NCBI GenBank assembly: GCA_023213195.1
Contig: CP096135.1
Span: 4,026,842 to 4,090,841, forward strand
Direction of reading: 5' to 3'
DNA: 64,000 nt
Origin: Sphingobacteriales bacterium JAD_PAG50586_3
Lineage (GTDB): Bacteria > Bacteroidota > Bacteroidia > CAMBQF01
Shown here one piece after another: positions 1 to 21,818 of this stretch; position 1 is the first letter of the stretch; each line of letters begins with the position of its first letter. The notes under the pieces were generated by a model that did not search any database, had not been told where the DNA came from, and was given only the letters and a program-made list of their open reading frames with translations. The translations under genes were made by a program, and so were the position numbers.

Positions 1-819
1 AAAGGGATAAGCAATCTTCTTGAGGATTATGGATTTAGGCTTAATGAAACTACTCAAAAAGATGGTTCAAAAATAGACGAGCTAATTTCAAAAATCCAGT
101 CTAAAACTCTAGATGTCGATATGATTTTTATGGATTTCAAATTAAGTGGAGAGATTAATGGAGAAAAAATAATTGAAACAATTCGTAAAAGAAATTTATT
201 TACTGAAATTTTGTTCTATTCCCAAGATAGTAACGTAAAACAAATTATTGAAGAAACTTATGGCTCAATAGAAGGTATATATTATGGTGGAAGAGATAAC
301 TTTAGAGACAAAGCAAGAGAAGTTATATGGCATACTATAAAAAAAGTCGAAGATGTAGAAAGTATGAGAGGGTTGATTATGGGGGCAACTTCAGAAATTG
401 AAAATTTAATGAAGGATATAACGCTAGAATATATTGCTAATTGTGGAGATGATATTAAAAATATAATTGCAAAGCCAATTTTTGAGGAAGTAGGAAAAAA
501 TGTACGGGAGAAATTTGATAGACATTCGGAGTATGAGCCTACATTAAATTTAAAAAAGCTAATAAAAGATAATACTCTATTTGATGCTAATAAGAAAGCC
601 CATGCTATACAAGCCATTATTAACGAACTAAGACATCCGGATTTAGAGGGTTTAACAGGTACTGTTTTTTATGATTCCATATCTAATATATTTCTTGTTA
701 GAAATAAATTTGGGCATTGTAAAGTAATAATTAATGATGATGGGATAAGAGTTTTACAAAGCCCACCACCTATTGAAGAGTTTACAGATGAAAATTGTAT
801 TGAGATACGAAAAAATTAA
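1..819 (+). CDS. Receiver-like domain joined to HEPN-type RNase-like domain (5' partial)
   Basis: The frame is open from base 1, so the gene begins before the window; a methionine at 121 is internal. The visible N-terminal part looks like the second half of a response-regulator receiver: strand DMIFMDFKLSG with a candidate phospho-acceptor Asp, then strand EILFYSQD with the conserved Ser/Thr position. The usual Lys of the next strand is not evident (IYYGGRDNF), so the domain may be degenerate. The C-terminal 140 residues look helical and carry RNKFGH (residues 194-199 counted from the Met at 121), which fits the R-N-x3-H signature of HEPN ribonucleases. The gene is clearly AT-richer than its neighbours, using tta, att and aaa codons, which suggests a horizontally acquired piece. 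Inference: a signal-controlled RNase, perhaps in a conflict or stress system whose partner lies upstream. A receiver-like protein with an unrelated helical tail is the alternative. Confidence 0.5.
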   Translation, partial: KGISNLLEDYGFRLNETTQKDGSKIDELISKIQSKTLDVDMIFMDFKLSGEINGEKIIETIRKRNLFTEILFYSQDSNVKQIIEETYGSIEGIYYGGRDNFRDKAREVIWHTIKKVEDVESMRGLIMGATSEIENLMKDITLEYIANCGDDIKNIIAKPIFEEVGKNVREKFDRHSEYEPTLNLKKLIKDNTLFDANKKAHAIQAIINELRHPDLEGLTGTVFYDSISNIFLVRNKFGHCKVIINDDGIRVLQSPPPIEEFTDENCIEIRKN

Positions 820-936
820 TCGCACAACTGGAAACTATTCTCAAGATAAAATCTTTGCTTCCTAAAAAGTAACTAGCGAAGAAAATTAGTTATAATTATT
901 CATTTTATTTAAACCTGTTAAATAACTCTGCGAGAC

Positions 937-1208
937 CTACTTATCATTTTTATGCTTTTGGCTGTTGAATTTTTTGGCTTTGCGTTTGGTTTTCTTCATG
1001 CGTTTGCGGGTGTCGCGGTCTTGAATACGCATAAGGTCTTTCTTAGCTTTCTCGGTGGCTTTGTCGTTCTTCTTCACCATCTTGTCTTTCTTCTTTTTCC
1101 ACTCTTTTTCTTTTTGCCATTGGCTGTGGGTGGTAAAGCGGGCGATGTGTTCTGGGCTTGTACCAAAACACCTATAAATAAAAGGGAAATAGCTAAAATT
1201 CTTCGCAT
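937..1208 (-). CDS. Small secreted Lys-rich basic protein (frameshifted)
   Basis: Two overlapping minus-strand frames combine into one 90-aa protein. The start is the ATG at 1208, followed by a clean signal peptide (MRRILAISLLFIGVLVQAQ). A one-base shift near 1150 then leads into EHIARFTTHSQWQKEKEW and a strongly basic tail rich in Lys, Arg and Asp (KKKKDK, RKRMKKTKRKAKK). Adding one base gives a whole number of codons. The mature part, about 71 residues, has no recognisable enzyme domain. It is divergent from the lipoprotein gene at 1261. Function unknown; the composition suggests nucleic-acid or polyanion binding, which is inference only. Confidence 0.5.
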
Positions 1209-1260
1209 GTGGCAAATAACATATTTTATGAGTAGCTTTGCAACTTTCAGGCCATTTAAT

Positions 1261-1692
1261 ATGCCCCGTATAAGGTTAATATTTGTTGTTTTAACGGCTT
1301 TGTGTGGTTTATTGTTGCCCGCGTGCGATGAAAACCAGCAAGGGCCCATTCCGTATGTTCCGGTAAACATTTACCTGAGCTTAAACGAGCCCAGCAACGC
1401 CAACCTGTTGCCTATAGGCGGTTGGGTATATATTAGCGGCGGCTCTAAGGGCATTATTGTTTACCACAGCAGTATTGATGAGTATTTGGCTTTTGACCGT
1501 AACTGCACGTTCGAGGCTTATGGTAGCTGTGTTACGCTTAACGTAATACAATCTACACAGGAAGCGAAAGACGACTGCTGCGGCTCTAAATTCAGCCTAA
1601 ACGGCGGCACGGTGCTTAACGGCCCGGCTACTATGGGCATGGTTCAGTATCAAACAGACCTGTCTGGGCAGGTTCTTCATATTTACAACTAG
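1261..1692 (+). CDS. Putative lipoprotein, function unknown
   Basis: The frame is open further upstream, but that part is antisense to the basic-protein gene. The ATG at 1261 gives a typical lipoprotein signal: MPRIRLIFVVLTALCGLLLPAC, with the lipobox Cys at about residue 22 followed by DENQQG. The mature protein, about 120 aa, is Gly- and Ser-rich and probably beta-structured. It has a Cys pair in DDCCGSKFSLNGG and another Cys in AYGSC, a spacing faintly like a Rieske-type fold but without the His ligands, so I do not call it one. It ends 12 bases before the acyl-CoA dehydrogenase start and may be cotranscribed with it. Confidence 0.6.
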   Translation: MPRIRLIFVVLTALCGLLLPACDENQQGPIPYVPVNIYLSLNEPSNANLLPIGGWVYISGGSKGIIVYHSSIDEYLAFDRNCTFEAYGSCVTLNVIQSTQEAKDDCCGSKFSLNGGTVLNGPATMGMVQYQTDLSGQVLHIYN

Positions 1693-1704
1693 TTTCAAAA
1701 GAAA

Positions 1705-3332
1705 ATGAAATCTCCCTATTTTAATCAGGACCACGAAATATTTCGCCAAACTGTCCGCCAGTACATTGAAACGGAAGTAAGGCCACAGGCCGCTAAATGG
1801 GAGGCCGACGAGCGTATACCTAAAGAGGTGTGGAAACGCATGGGCGACCTTGGCTTTTTGGGCATTAACCACGACGAGGCGTATGGTGGCACCAACCAGG
1901 ATTTCTTTTACTCTGTAATATACCTTGAAGAGATTGCCCGCGCGGGCATGGGTGGCTACGCCGCTGCTATTGGGGTACACCAGTATATGAGCACCGCCCA
2001 CTTAATGAAGGTAGGTAGCGAGGAACTTAAACAACGCATTTTGCCGGGTGCTATAGATGGGACTAAATGGGGCGCGTTGGGCATAACGGAGCCTTTTGCA
2101 GGGTCTGACGTGGCTAACATACGCACCACTGCCGTACGCGATGGCGACCATTACATAATCAACGGCAGCAAAACCTTTATTACCAACGGTGTGTTTTGCG
2201 ACTTTATTACCGTTGCCTGCAAAACCAATCCAGAGGCGGGTGCCGGTGGCATCAGCCTGATTGTGGTAGAAGCCGGAACTCCGGGTTTTACATCTTCTCA
2301 GCTTAAAAAATCGGCTGGCATTCGTCTGACACGGGCGAGATTGCTTTTGCCGATGTAAGAGTACCTGTTGCCAACCTTGTGGGTGAAGAAAACATGGGCT
2401 TTTATTATATAATGGATAGCTTTCAGTTGGAGCGTCTGGTAACGGGCATTACCGCTACCGAAGGTGCCCAATATGCCCTTGATGCTGCTATGAAATACAT
2501 GACCGAGCGCGAGGCTTTTGGCCGCAAGCTTAGCAAATTCCAGGTGCTACGCCACCGCTTGGCCGAACTGGCTTCGGAGATTGAGGCTGTGCGCCAGCTA
2601 AGCCACCACACATCGTGGTTATACAGCCAGGGCGAGTTTGCCGTTAAAGAATGTTCTATGTTGAAGTTACTATCTACAGAACTGGGCAAAAAAGCGGCAG
2701 ATGTATGTTTGCAGTGCTTTGGCGGCTACGGCTTTATGGAGGAATATGAAATTGCCCGCATGTATCGCGATGCGCGCGTGGGTACTATTGTAGGTGGTAC
2801 ATCGGAAATTATGTTGGAGATTATTGCCAAAATAATGTTCGACCAAGTGCAGTACGACTCGGCCTACAAAAACCCACCGGCCCCTAAGGCTAAGGTAGAA
2901 GCCCCCGCCCCTGCCCCACAGCCTGCGCCGCAAACCAACGGTGCCCTAAACGGAACAAGTAATAAAACCATTAATACATCAACAACCAATACTTTAACAA
3001 TGAGTACACCAACAACCGCAAAAGAGATTATCCGCTCGTTACCAGAACGCTTAAAGGCAGGCGCCGGTGCAGGCGTAGACATTACTTACCACTTTGAAAT
3101 TGACGGCCCCGATGGCGGACAGTTTACTGTTCGTGTTAACGATGGCGTTTGCACTGTGGAAGATGGTTTGCATGGCGAACCTAAATGTGTAGTAAAAACT
3201 ACCGACCAAACTTATGCTGATACCGAGCTTGGCCGCACTAACGCGCAAATGGCCGTTATGATGGGCAAGATTAAAGTAAGCAACATTGGCTCTATGATGA
3301 AGTTTGTTGAGATGTTCAACAAAATAGCATAA
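1705..3332 (+). CDS. Acyl-CoA dehydrogenase fused to SCP2 sterol-carrier domain (one frameshift)
   Basis: FAD-dependent alpha,beta-dehydrogenation of acyl-CoA, as in fatty-acid or branched-chain acid oxidation. The N-terminal part has the FAD-contact region ALGITEPFAGSDVANI and the C-terminal part has the RDARVGTIVGGTSEIM motif. The residue before GTSEI is Gly rather than the Glu of medium- and short-chain enzymes; the Glu in SFQLERLV matches the catalytic position of isovaleryl- and long-chain-type enzymes. After the dehydrogenase comes an Ala/Pro linker (KVEAPAPAPQPAPQTNG) and then a domain of about 105 aa resembling SCP2 (sterol/lipid carrier), starting near 3001 with its own possible ATG. 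The frame breaks at about 2308, where AAAAAA needs one more A; joining gives 542 aa. ACAD call is firm; SCP2 call is good. Confidence 0.88.
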
Positions 3333-3353
3333 CCCAAGCTGCATTATAGCATT

Positions 3354-3390
3354 AAAAAAGCCCCTTGATAACCATATCAAGGGGCTTTTT
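3354..3390 (+). terminator. Intrinsic terminator after the acyl-CoA dehydrogenase
   Basis: Stem AAAAGCCCCTTGATA / TATCAAGGGGCTTTTT with an ACCA loop and a T-run. The flanking A-run makes it usable from the minus strand too, so it probably separates both convergent genes (stop codons at 3332 and 3417). Confidence 0.85.
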
Positions 3391-3416
3391 AACTAAAACC
3401 AAAACCGCCAAACCAC

Positions 3417-6400
3417 CTAGTTCAGCACAATTACTCTCTTGCGGCATTCTGCATCGCCTGTTTTTGCTACCACTATGTAGGCTCCGTTGTTAAAATGGGT
3501 TGCCAGTTCGTAGTAACCGTTGGCCTGCATTTGCACAATATCTATATTTGCTGATAATAGCTTTACGCCTTGCATATCGTACACTTCAACAGCTAATATG
3601 CCATCGGTATAGGTATCATCAAGCTTTATTTTTAAGGTAGTATTTACTAAAGGATTAGGGTACACCGTTAGCATATCTTCGGCCTTGCGTTTAAAGTTTA
3701 CGGCTTCAATATCTGAGTATGTATACTCTCCATTAAAATCGGTTTGTTTTAGGCGATAATATGAGTAGCCATTGTAAGGGTTTTCATCAACCGCACTGTA
3801 GTTTAGCTGGGTGTTTGAATTTCCCGCGCCGGGTAGCTTTAGTAACTCGGTAAATGCAGCCCCGTCAATGGATTTTTCAATAGTAAAAAAGTCGTTGTTA
3901 ACCTCGGTAGCCGTAGCCCATTGTAGTTTAACGGTCTTATCTTCGGGTTGGGCAGTAAAATCAAGCAACTCAATAGGCAGCGGGTTGTTGGCCATTTGTT
4001 CTTTTTCTGACCCAAAACTAAACGGGCTAAATGATGTTAAACCCGACAGGGTAGTTATAGCCCCCGAACCCGAGCATGAGCCGCTGGTATAGGCCGCCTC
4101 TTTAACCCACGATGAACCGTTCCAGTGGGCTATGCGCAGGTCGTTACAATCGCTAATACCGCTGGCGGTTGCATTGCCCCAGTATAGGGTAATGCCCACA
4201 GCATCGCTACTGCCGGTGCGGTCTAGCAGCCAATGCTCCAGCGTGCTAACCTTTTTAAGGGGTGCGGTTAGTGCCTTGATCGTTGCCGTAGCCCGCACGC
4301 CTGTATTCGGCAGTAAACCTTGTAGCTGCTGAGTTTGGCGCTGCAATGCCCATGCGGCCTACGCTGCCAAAATCGCCAATAGGAAAAACAAAGGCATCAT
4401 TACCCACCTTGGTCATAGGCCCATCTACAAAGCTGGCGCTGCTCCCCTGCGATGTTGCAGCCCCATCGTTAATGGTTAGCATATTGGTTGCAGATGTATA
4501 TAAATAGCCATCTTGCAGTGCCAAGTAACCGCTAATATTTATAGGCTGATTAAGGGTTACGCCGGTGCTGCTGCTGTTATTTATAACCAGGTTATTAAAC
4601 GTAGTAGCCGATGCCCCTTCTATGCTTTGGGCATCGTTACCTGCAAAAACAACATCGCCGGTGCTGGTAAACGTGCCGCCGGTTTTGGTCCAGCCGGCCG
4701 GGCCGGTTATGGTAATGCTATTGCCACCATCATTTAAGGTGCCGTTGGTTATAACAATACCACCTGCCTGCACATCGCCTGTAAGGGTTGTAGTGCCAGA
4801 GCCTGTGTAGCTTAATACACCTGCCACTGTTAGGTTGGCAGAGTTTGTAAGCGTTGCCGATGTTTCTACATCTAAGTTCCTGTTAATTTGAGATACCTCA
4901 GTCATATCATACGGGCGAGAACCGTTTAGCTTCAGGTTGTAATAATCTGCCGCTTGCAGGGTAGCTGTGTTGCTGCTTGTTTGGTTTATGGTTACTGTTC
5001 CGCCTGTAAGGGTATAAGTACCTGTAATTTCAGGGTAGGTACCGTTGCCGGTGCGTTGCATTTTAAGCTCTGCTGTGCCGCTCATGTTTAAGTCGGCAGC
5101 GCCGCTGATAATAAAAGTGCCTTCGTCTAAAACAGCAGCATCGGCAATGGTTACAGCATCGTTAACTACAAAATTTGCCGTAGTAGATTTTGTGCCCGCG
5201 TTGCTGCATTTTAACCCATCGTAAGTAGTGGTTTTTATTGTTTGCGCACCTGTGCCGTTATAGTTAACCGTATTAGGGCTTGCCGATGCTGTTAATGTGC
5301 CTGTACTAAGTATTGTGCCGGTAGTGTTTAGTACCGAATTGGCCGCGTTAATCCAGTTGGCGCTGTTATTGCCCCCGGTAAGGTTGCCCGTTAGTGTAAC
5401 CGTTCCATTATTGGTAAGTGCTATGCCATTGGCAAGGCTAACGGTAGGCGCAATAGTAAGGTCTGTGCCTGCTATGGTAGATTTATCGGCAGTAGTAATA
5501 CTTAACGTACCGCTACCGGTAATAGAACCTGTTCCACTAAGTGTTTTCCCTCCTGTACCGTTTAACGTTGTTGTGCTACTGCCAACATCCAGCGTGCCAT
5601 CAACATGCAAATCGCCGCTAAGGGTTAAGGTATTAGCCATAGTTAGCGATGCTCCTGTGGGTATAGACAAATCATTAGCAACACTAATGGCAGCGCTGCT
5701 GGTAGATGCCGATGCTCCGTTTATATAAACATCTGTCAACGCCCATGTGCCGCTTGTAGGGGCTATTTTGCCTGTACCGTTTAAGTACATCTCGCGGTTT
5801 ACGGTAAAGTTGGCTACACCATCTAAAGTAGCACCATTTTCAATACTTATAAATTCAACACTTGCGGCAACATCCAGTGTTATAGCCTGCCCTGCGCAAA
5901 CCATTACATAGCTTGCCGCCGGGGGCACACAAGAGCAGCTTGCCCCTGCCCCGCCCGGCGTGGTAGACCACGATGTTGTGCTACTCCAATTGCCCGTAGC
6001 CCCGCGCGAATAGTAATAAGCTACTATAGGTGTTGCCAGTTTGTTTCTTGTGCCTGCTGTAAAGCTGTTAGATAGCTGCGCCAGCGTAAGGCCAGTACGC
6101 CTTAACGTAGGCGCGGCTGCACTACCTGTAGTAGAGGTGTGGGTACCTACAGCACCGTTTACGCCGCCGGTAATGGTTTGCAGCCTTAAATCGGCTACAG
6201 TTCCTGCGCTGTTAAAGTTGGTAAAGGCTACGTTAATACTATAAGTTCCGCCGGTTATACCCGTTGTAGATAATATAGAGTTTTGATTAGAAATACGTTG
6301 TATGGTGTTGCCCCCTTCTGAGTAGCTAACATCTGTTACTGTTGATGCGTTGTTATGCGATGCAAAAATGTAGCCGCCGCCGGTTGGGCTTACTGTAGAT

Positions 6401-8574
6401 GTTATTGATATAGGCCTGTAACCACCTACAACACCTATAGGAAATAACCCGTAGGTACTGCCTGAAGTTGTTATTGCAGTTGAGGCGGGCCAGTAGCGTT
6501 TAAATGTTCCACCGTATATAACCCCTGCCGACCGTGTAAGTGTAGATGCCGCCGCATTGCCAAGTTGTAATGTATAACCATTAAGGTTTATGTTATGCCC
6601 TGTCATAGACAGCGAGTATGTAACCATAACATCATTATTAAAAACCAGAGTTGCCGACGAGGTAGACATGGCTAAACCATAAAACGTTTCGCCACCTGTT
6701 TTGGTAATGCTTTGTGGTGTAGTTGATGTACCGTTGAATGTAACAACATACGTACCCGGAACAAAGGTTCCATTGTCAATCCAGGTGTTTTGCAATGCTA
6801 TAGCACCTGCCAATGTAACTGTTGCGCCTGCACCAATATTAACGTGTCCAAAACGTATAGCTGCCGTTGGGGTAATAGTACCTGTACCGGTAAAGTTTTG
6901 AAAACTACCTGCGGTAAAGGTTTGCGAAACTGCATTAGTAAACCCGGCCTTAAAATTTACCTTTCCGCCTGCTGCTGCGTTAAATATGGCATTTGTAGTT
7001 CCTGTGCCTACCCCATTCAAATCTAACGATGGGGCTACCGTACCATTAAGGTTTATAGTACCTGTAGATGTTGTTCTTATAGTACCAGAGCCTTTAGGCA
7101 TGCTAACCTGCTTATCAAAAGTAATAGTACCAGTGCTTACAGTAATTACTTCGGTTGCTACAAGGGCTGTACCTGTTTGTGCTAGCCATGTAATATTGCC
7201 TTGCAGGCTAAAAGAGCCCGATGTTACCACTAGCTGGGTTACCTGCGCAGCTACATTTACAGTACCTGAGAATATCAGGTTACCCGCAACAGTTAATGCC
7301 CCGCCATTTACATATACACTATTTGATTTTGCTGCTGTAAGTTGTTTAATTGTTAAATCGCCCGTTACGGTTAAAGTGGGGTTGCCTGTACCTAATGTAT
7401 AGGATGATGTATTGGCGTATGAGTTAGATTCCTGTATAAAATTTGTACAGGTTACATTGGCATTTTGGGTGTATGCTACGCGTGTTGTACCACCGGGTAT
7501 TCCTATAACAAGATTAAAAAATGTAGTTGCCGCCGTACCACCAATGGTATAGCCATACCCGGTAAGAGTAACTGTTTTATCGTTGTGGGTAAAACTTCCC
7601 CCGTTGTTAGTCCAACTGCGCCCAATAGTTAAATCGCTATTTAATAGTAAGGCCGATGATGATGCTAATATTATACTATACGATACCGTTATGGCTTTAT
7701 TAAGCGTAAATGCACCCGCTATGTTAAAATCGCGGGCTATAGCCAGTGTGCCGGCATCGGCAACATTACTAATGCTTGCGCCTGCACTAACAGTAACATA
7801 GCCAAATGTAATATTACTTGTTGCCGTAATAGTTTTACCTGTACCGGTAAAATAAGCATAAGCACCAGCATTCCATACTGCATTGGTTGTATTAGCTATA
7901 TAGTTGCCACCAAAGTAAACAGAGCAGCCACTATAGGTTGTCAACTTGTTTTGGGTATCAGTAAAATCAGCATTAAAGTATACCTTGCCCGTGCTAGAAA
8001 ATGTTATTTGCTGGTTTAAGGCCGTTATTGTGGTCGGCTGGCTTAATGTTAGCGTACCGGTAGATATGGCAACCCTGTTTGTACCATTTGCCGTTGTCCA
8101 GTTTATAGCCCCTGCTACAGAACAAGTACCAGAACTTACGCTTAGCGTATAAGTACCTACCCCATTGCCTGTATTAAAACTAACTGCCCCGCCAATAGTA
8201 AGCATGTATGCAGCGCTAGATGTTTGCAAGGTAGCACTTGCAGCGCCTGTGCCTATGGTAACATTATTACAGGCATAGTTACCATTAACAGTAACAGATA
8301 CCGTACTACTACCATTGCTGTTGCAAATAATAACATCATCATTAATACCGGGTATGGTTGTTGCGGCAGCGCCATTGCAACCTACTGTAGACCAAGTAGC
8401 TGCAGTGCCCCAGTTACCGCCCGCGCCGCGGGTATAATATGTGGCCGACCTTACATGGTTTGATACTATTAGTAATATTAATAAAACTACTCCTTTTACT
8501 ACTGTGTTACTAATTGATTTTGTGGTTCTTAAATTTTCACCCTCATTAGCCGAGGATATAAGATGTTGATTCAT
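3417..8574 (-). CDS. Large secreted beta-strand-repeat surface protein with T9SS sorting domain (one frameshift)
   Basis: About 1,718 aa once an extra base near 4256-4260 is removed. The N-terminus has a hydrophobic segment (VVKGVVLLILLIVSNHVRSA) after roughly 25 residues, consistent with export. The body is thousands of bases of Ser/Thr/Gly/Asn-rich sequence with recurring short strands (VTLSGNLTGGN, TINLNGTVAPS) typical of beta-solenoid adhesins. A YYTRGAGGNWGTAATWST module at the N-terminus recurs as YYYSRGATGNWSSTTSWST in the middle. The last 80 residues include VYPNPLVNTTLKIKL and end in NGAYIVVAKTGDAECRKRVIVLN, a type A T9SS C-terminal sorting domain. Inferred role: surface-attached or released adhesin exported by T9SS. 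Long plus-strand open frames inside it are shadows of the low-complexity composition. Confidence 0.8.
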
Positions 8575-8973
8575 AATGATTTTAAAATGTACTGCTTCCG
8601 CTCAAACCTACTACCCATATATGGGGTACCCTGTATTTTGGCAAAGTATCTGTACACATGTAAGTTTAGCAGGCAGATGCAAGGAACATACTTACCCAAA
8701 AGCGCTAGTATTATTGAAAAGTGTACAAATTAAAAAAATCAGAATGCTTTGAATGGTGATGTAAGAAGATTGAAAAAATAGCTTTAGGGTTTTAAATAGT
8801 TAACGATATTGATGTAGCTACAATAATTATATCTACATTAAAAATCATATTTCACTACACCCTAATAATCAATACGATATAAACTCCCCGGTTTTACATC
8901 CATAAAAATTTACTCTTATCAGTTATTATATAATAAGTTCTTGCTTAAGCTGTAACCATGTTAAAATACAATA
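8575..8973. other. AT-rich intergenic region between two giant genes
   Basis: No convincing open frame. It should hold the promoter of the minus-strand gene starting at 8574 and is strongly AT-rich with A/T runs. I see no clear TAnnTTTG box on the minus strand close to the start. Confidence 0.5.
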
Positions 8974-9010
8974 CAAAAAGGGCCGGTACTTAGTACCGGC
9001 CCTTTAAAAT
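8974..9010 (-). terminator. Intrinsic terminator of the giant adhesin gene
   Basis: Perfect stem AAAGGGCCGGTAC / GTACCGGCCCTTT around a short loop, just downstream of the stop codon at 9032 on the minus strand, with an A-run on the plus strand that reads as a T-run in the transcript. Confidence 0.85.
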
Positions 9011-9031
9011 TAATGTAAGGTTGATAAGAGG

Positions 9032-19695
<10,664 letters not shown>

Positions 19696-20250
19696 GCTAA
19701 AGGGGTATTAATTGAGTAATTATTCGATTCAATTGGAATATATGGAACACACAAAGCAAGCACTGGCTTTTCTTCGTGGCGAAATTTCAAAAATTCAATA
19801 AGAGGAAACTTTAAAGCAGAACGCTTTTTATGCTGGTTTGTAATAAACCTTACAGCTACAATACTAAAAAAAGTAATAATTGTATACACCATAACTAGCC
19901 TTTCCAACCTGTATGCAACACAACCGTAAAATGCACATTTTATTAAAAGTGAATGAATTACGGCTATATACTGAGCCGGAAAACAACTGTTTTATAAATG
20001 TGTAGAGAAGGTAAATGTTACTCCATAGGCACTAATACTGTTAAACCTTACATTGTTAATATTAGAACAAGGTTAGAAATAAAAAACTATAAAAGCAAAA
20101 AAAAGCAAAAAAAATAAGACCAGTTATTATAAAAAAATGCTAACCTGCTGATTATGTAAGAAAACTAGACCTAAAATTTCTAATAAACATAAAAATTGGG
20201 CAAATGGCTTATAATTTTGTTAATTTGGACTGCTATTAAAAGGCTTGCCA
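19696..20250. other. AT-rich divergent intergenic region
   Basis: Very AT-rich, with A-runs around 20095-20115. A 71-codon minus-strand frame (19692-19907) looks like chance. It should contain the promoters of the giant adhesin (minus) and the helical protein (plus). No RNA gene recognised. Confidence 0.5.
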
Positions 20251-20258
20251 TACTTTAG
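20251..20258 (+). promoter_or_regulatory. Bacteroidota -7 box TACTTTAG
   Basis: TAnnTTtG-like box 9 bases before the TTG start at 20268, with TTTG at 20224-20227 upstream. It supports translation starting close to 20268 rather than at the ATG at 20338. Confidence 0.35.
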
Positions 20259-20267
20259 CCTAAAGTT

Positions 20268-21818
20268 TTGGCCCACATATACTTCAACGCATTGGGAAAA
20301 GAGTTTAACATAACTATACAAAAGGCAATAAAGCTGATGGACGATGACGTTTACCATCAGTTTACCAATTACTTGCAAGGCATTAAGGCCGATATGTCGT
20401 TAAAGCTGGTAAATGCAGTATCGCGCAAGTTAGATGTTGTAAACAGCTCTGACGAGTTGGCCCAAAAGGTGTATGGCAAAGTAGATACCAAAACCAAGCA
20501 AAATTTTAACCAGTTAGCATCACATACCTTCAGGCTTACCGGGTTTATTAGTGCCAGCTACCCAAACTACCTGTTGCACAACATAGGCCGTATAGAAAAA
20601 CTGATTAACACCGGCAAAACTGCCGATGCTAACCGGCTTATGCAATGGCTATATGATATTGCAGAAAAAATTGAAGACTTTACGGCCCTTACGGCTATAT
20701 TAAAAATACAAGCGCAACAAGCCATATTGGCCCGGGCCTACTCAGAAAACCTGCGCCTGCACCAAGAGGTTGAAAAGGTGCTGGAAAGCGAGCGCCTGAT
20801 GAATGAGTTTTTTTACCGTATACGCAAGCATTTTAATGCCGCCCTTCGCGATAAAGAGGTGCAAAAACTGGTTGATGAAAATATACAGTGGTTTGAGGGG
20901 CACGCCAACCACCCGGCTAAGACCATAAGCCTGTTTTGCAAGGTGCAGATAATACATATATATTATTACTACAAGCAAACAGAGTTTTTTAAGCCGGAAA
21001 CGCTAGAGATGATTAAAAAGTGTGAAGACGAGTTAGAGGCTAACCCCTACCTTGTTTTTCCATATCTTTTTGATTTGCCAAGCAAGTTGGCCTACCTGCA
21101 CCTAAACATGGCTACATCGCAGTTAGACTCGCCCACATCGCGCAACACATTTAAGCGCCTAACCCAGGTAGACAGAATTCCGAAATACTGGAACAGCTAT
21201 GTAAACCACCCCATGATTTATGCGTTGGCCATACAAGCGTCGCACCTACTGTCTAAATTTCAATACCTTGTACATAAGCCCAACTACGTTGCGCAAATAC
21301 CTGCCGTAAGCCGCGAAACTATAGAATACCTGCGCCGCACCTGTATAGAGGAGCAACAAAAGCCCCTATACAAAGAGCATGTAAACGATGGTATTTACCT
21401 AACAATTACACTGGCGGCCATTTCGCTGCTTTGCGGTACCGATAGCATTAAAAAATCTACCGACGATTTGGAAGAGCTGATGATTACTTACCAGCAAATT
21501 CCTTTTTCAGAAAGTATAGATACCATTTTTATATGCCTTATGATAGGCTATTTTGTACAAGGCAATTACACCAAGTGCAGCGATACCTTTAAGCGCTATC
21601 TTAAATTATCTACCTACCGGGTAAGCATTGCGGTAAACGAGAAAGGTATCTATAGCTATTATTACGTTTCGCAATGGTTGCACACAGGCCGCAAGCAGTA
21701 CTTAAAAAAGATAAAAGAGCATTTAGATTCTATAGAAGGTTCGCCGGAGATGGCAACCATGCACCAAAGCCTGGTAGAAATGGTGGTAGACTATAACATA
21801 CCGTTAAACGAGAAATGA
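20268..21818 (+). CDS. All-helical protein of unknown function, possible TPR-like scaffold
   Basis: 516 aa from a TTG start at 20268; the first ATG is at 20338 (MDDDVYHQF). I do not recognise the family. The sequence is continuous amphipathic helix, rich in Leu, Lys, Glu, Tyr and Gln, with helix-pair spacing reminiscent of TPR proteins, no signal peptide and no membrane segment, so it is probably cytoplasmic. A coiled-coil-like stretch occurs around LRLHQEVEKVLESERLM. The stop TGA overlaps the ATG of the following M20 amidohydrolase (ATGA at 21815-21818), so the two are probably translationally coupled. Confidence 0.7.
   Translation: MAHIYFNALGKEFNITIQKAIKLMDDDVYHQFTNYLQGIKADMSLKLVNAVSRKLDVVNSSDELAQKVYGKVDTKTKQNFNQLASHTFRLTGFISASYPNYLLHNIGRIEKLINTGKTADANRLMQWLYDIAEKIEDFTALTAILKIQAQQAILARAYSENLRLHQEVEKVLESERLMNEFFYRIRKHFNAALRDKEVQKLVDENIQWFEGHANHPAKTISLFCKVQIIHIYYYYKQTEFFKPETLEMIKKCEDELEANPYLVFPYLFDLPSKLAYLHLNMATSQLDSPTSRNTFKRLTQVDRIPKYWNSYVNHPMIYALAIQASHLLSKFQYLVHKPNYVAQIPAVSRETIEYLRRTCIEEQQKPLYKEHVNDGIYLTITLAAISLLCGTDSIKKSTDDLEELMITYQQIPFSESIDTIFICLMIGYFVQGNYTKCSDTFKRYLKLSTYRVSIAVNEKGIYSYYYVSQWLHTGRKQYLKKIKEHLDSIEGSPEMATMHQSLVEMVVDYNIPLNEK

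Noticed and set aside
952..1260. Long N-terminal extension of the lipoprotein frame (to 246 aa)
   Set aside because: It runs antisense to the signal peptide and Lys-rich tail of the small secreted protein; the ATG at 1261 gives a clean lipobox.
3811..8463. Many plus-strand open frames inside the adhesin, 60-140 aa
   Set aside because: Their composition (Val, Pro, Leu runs) is the shadow of Ser/Thr/Gly-rich coding on the minus strand; no independent motifs.
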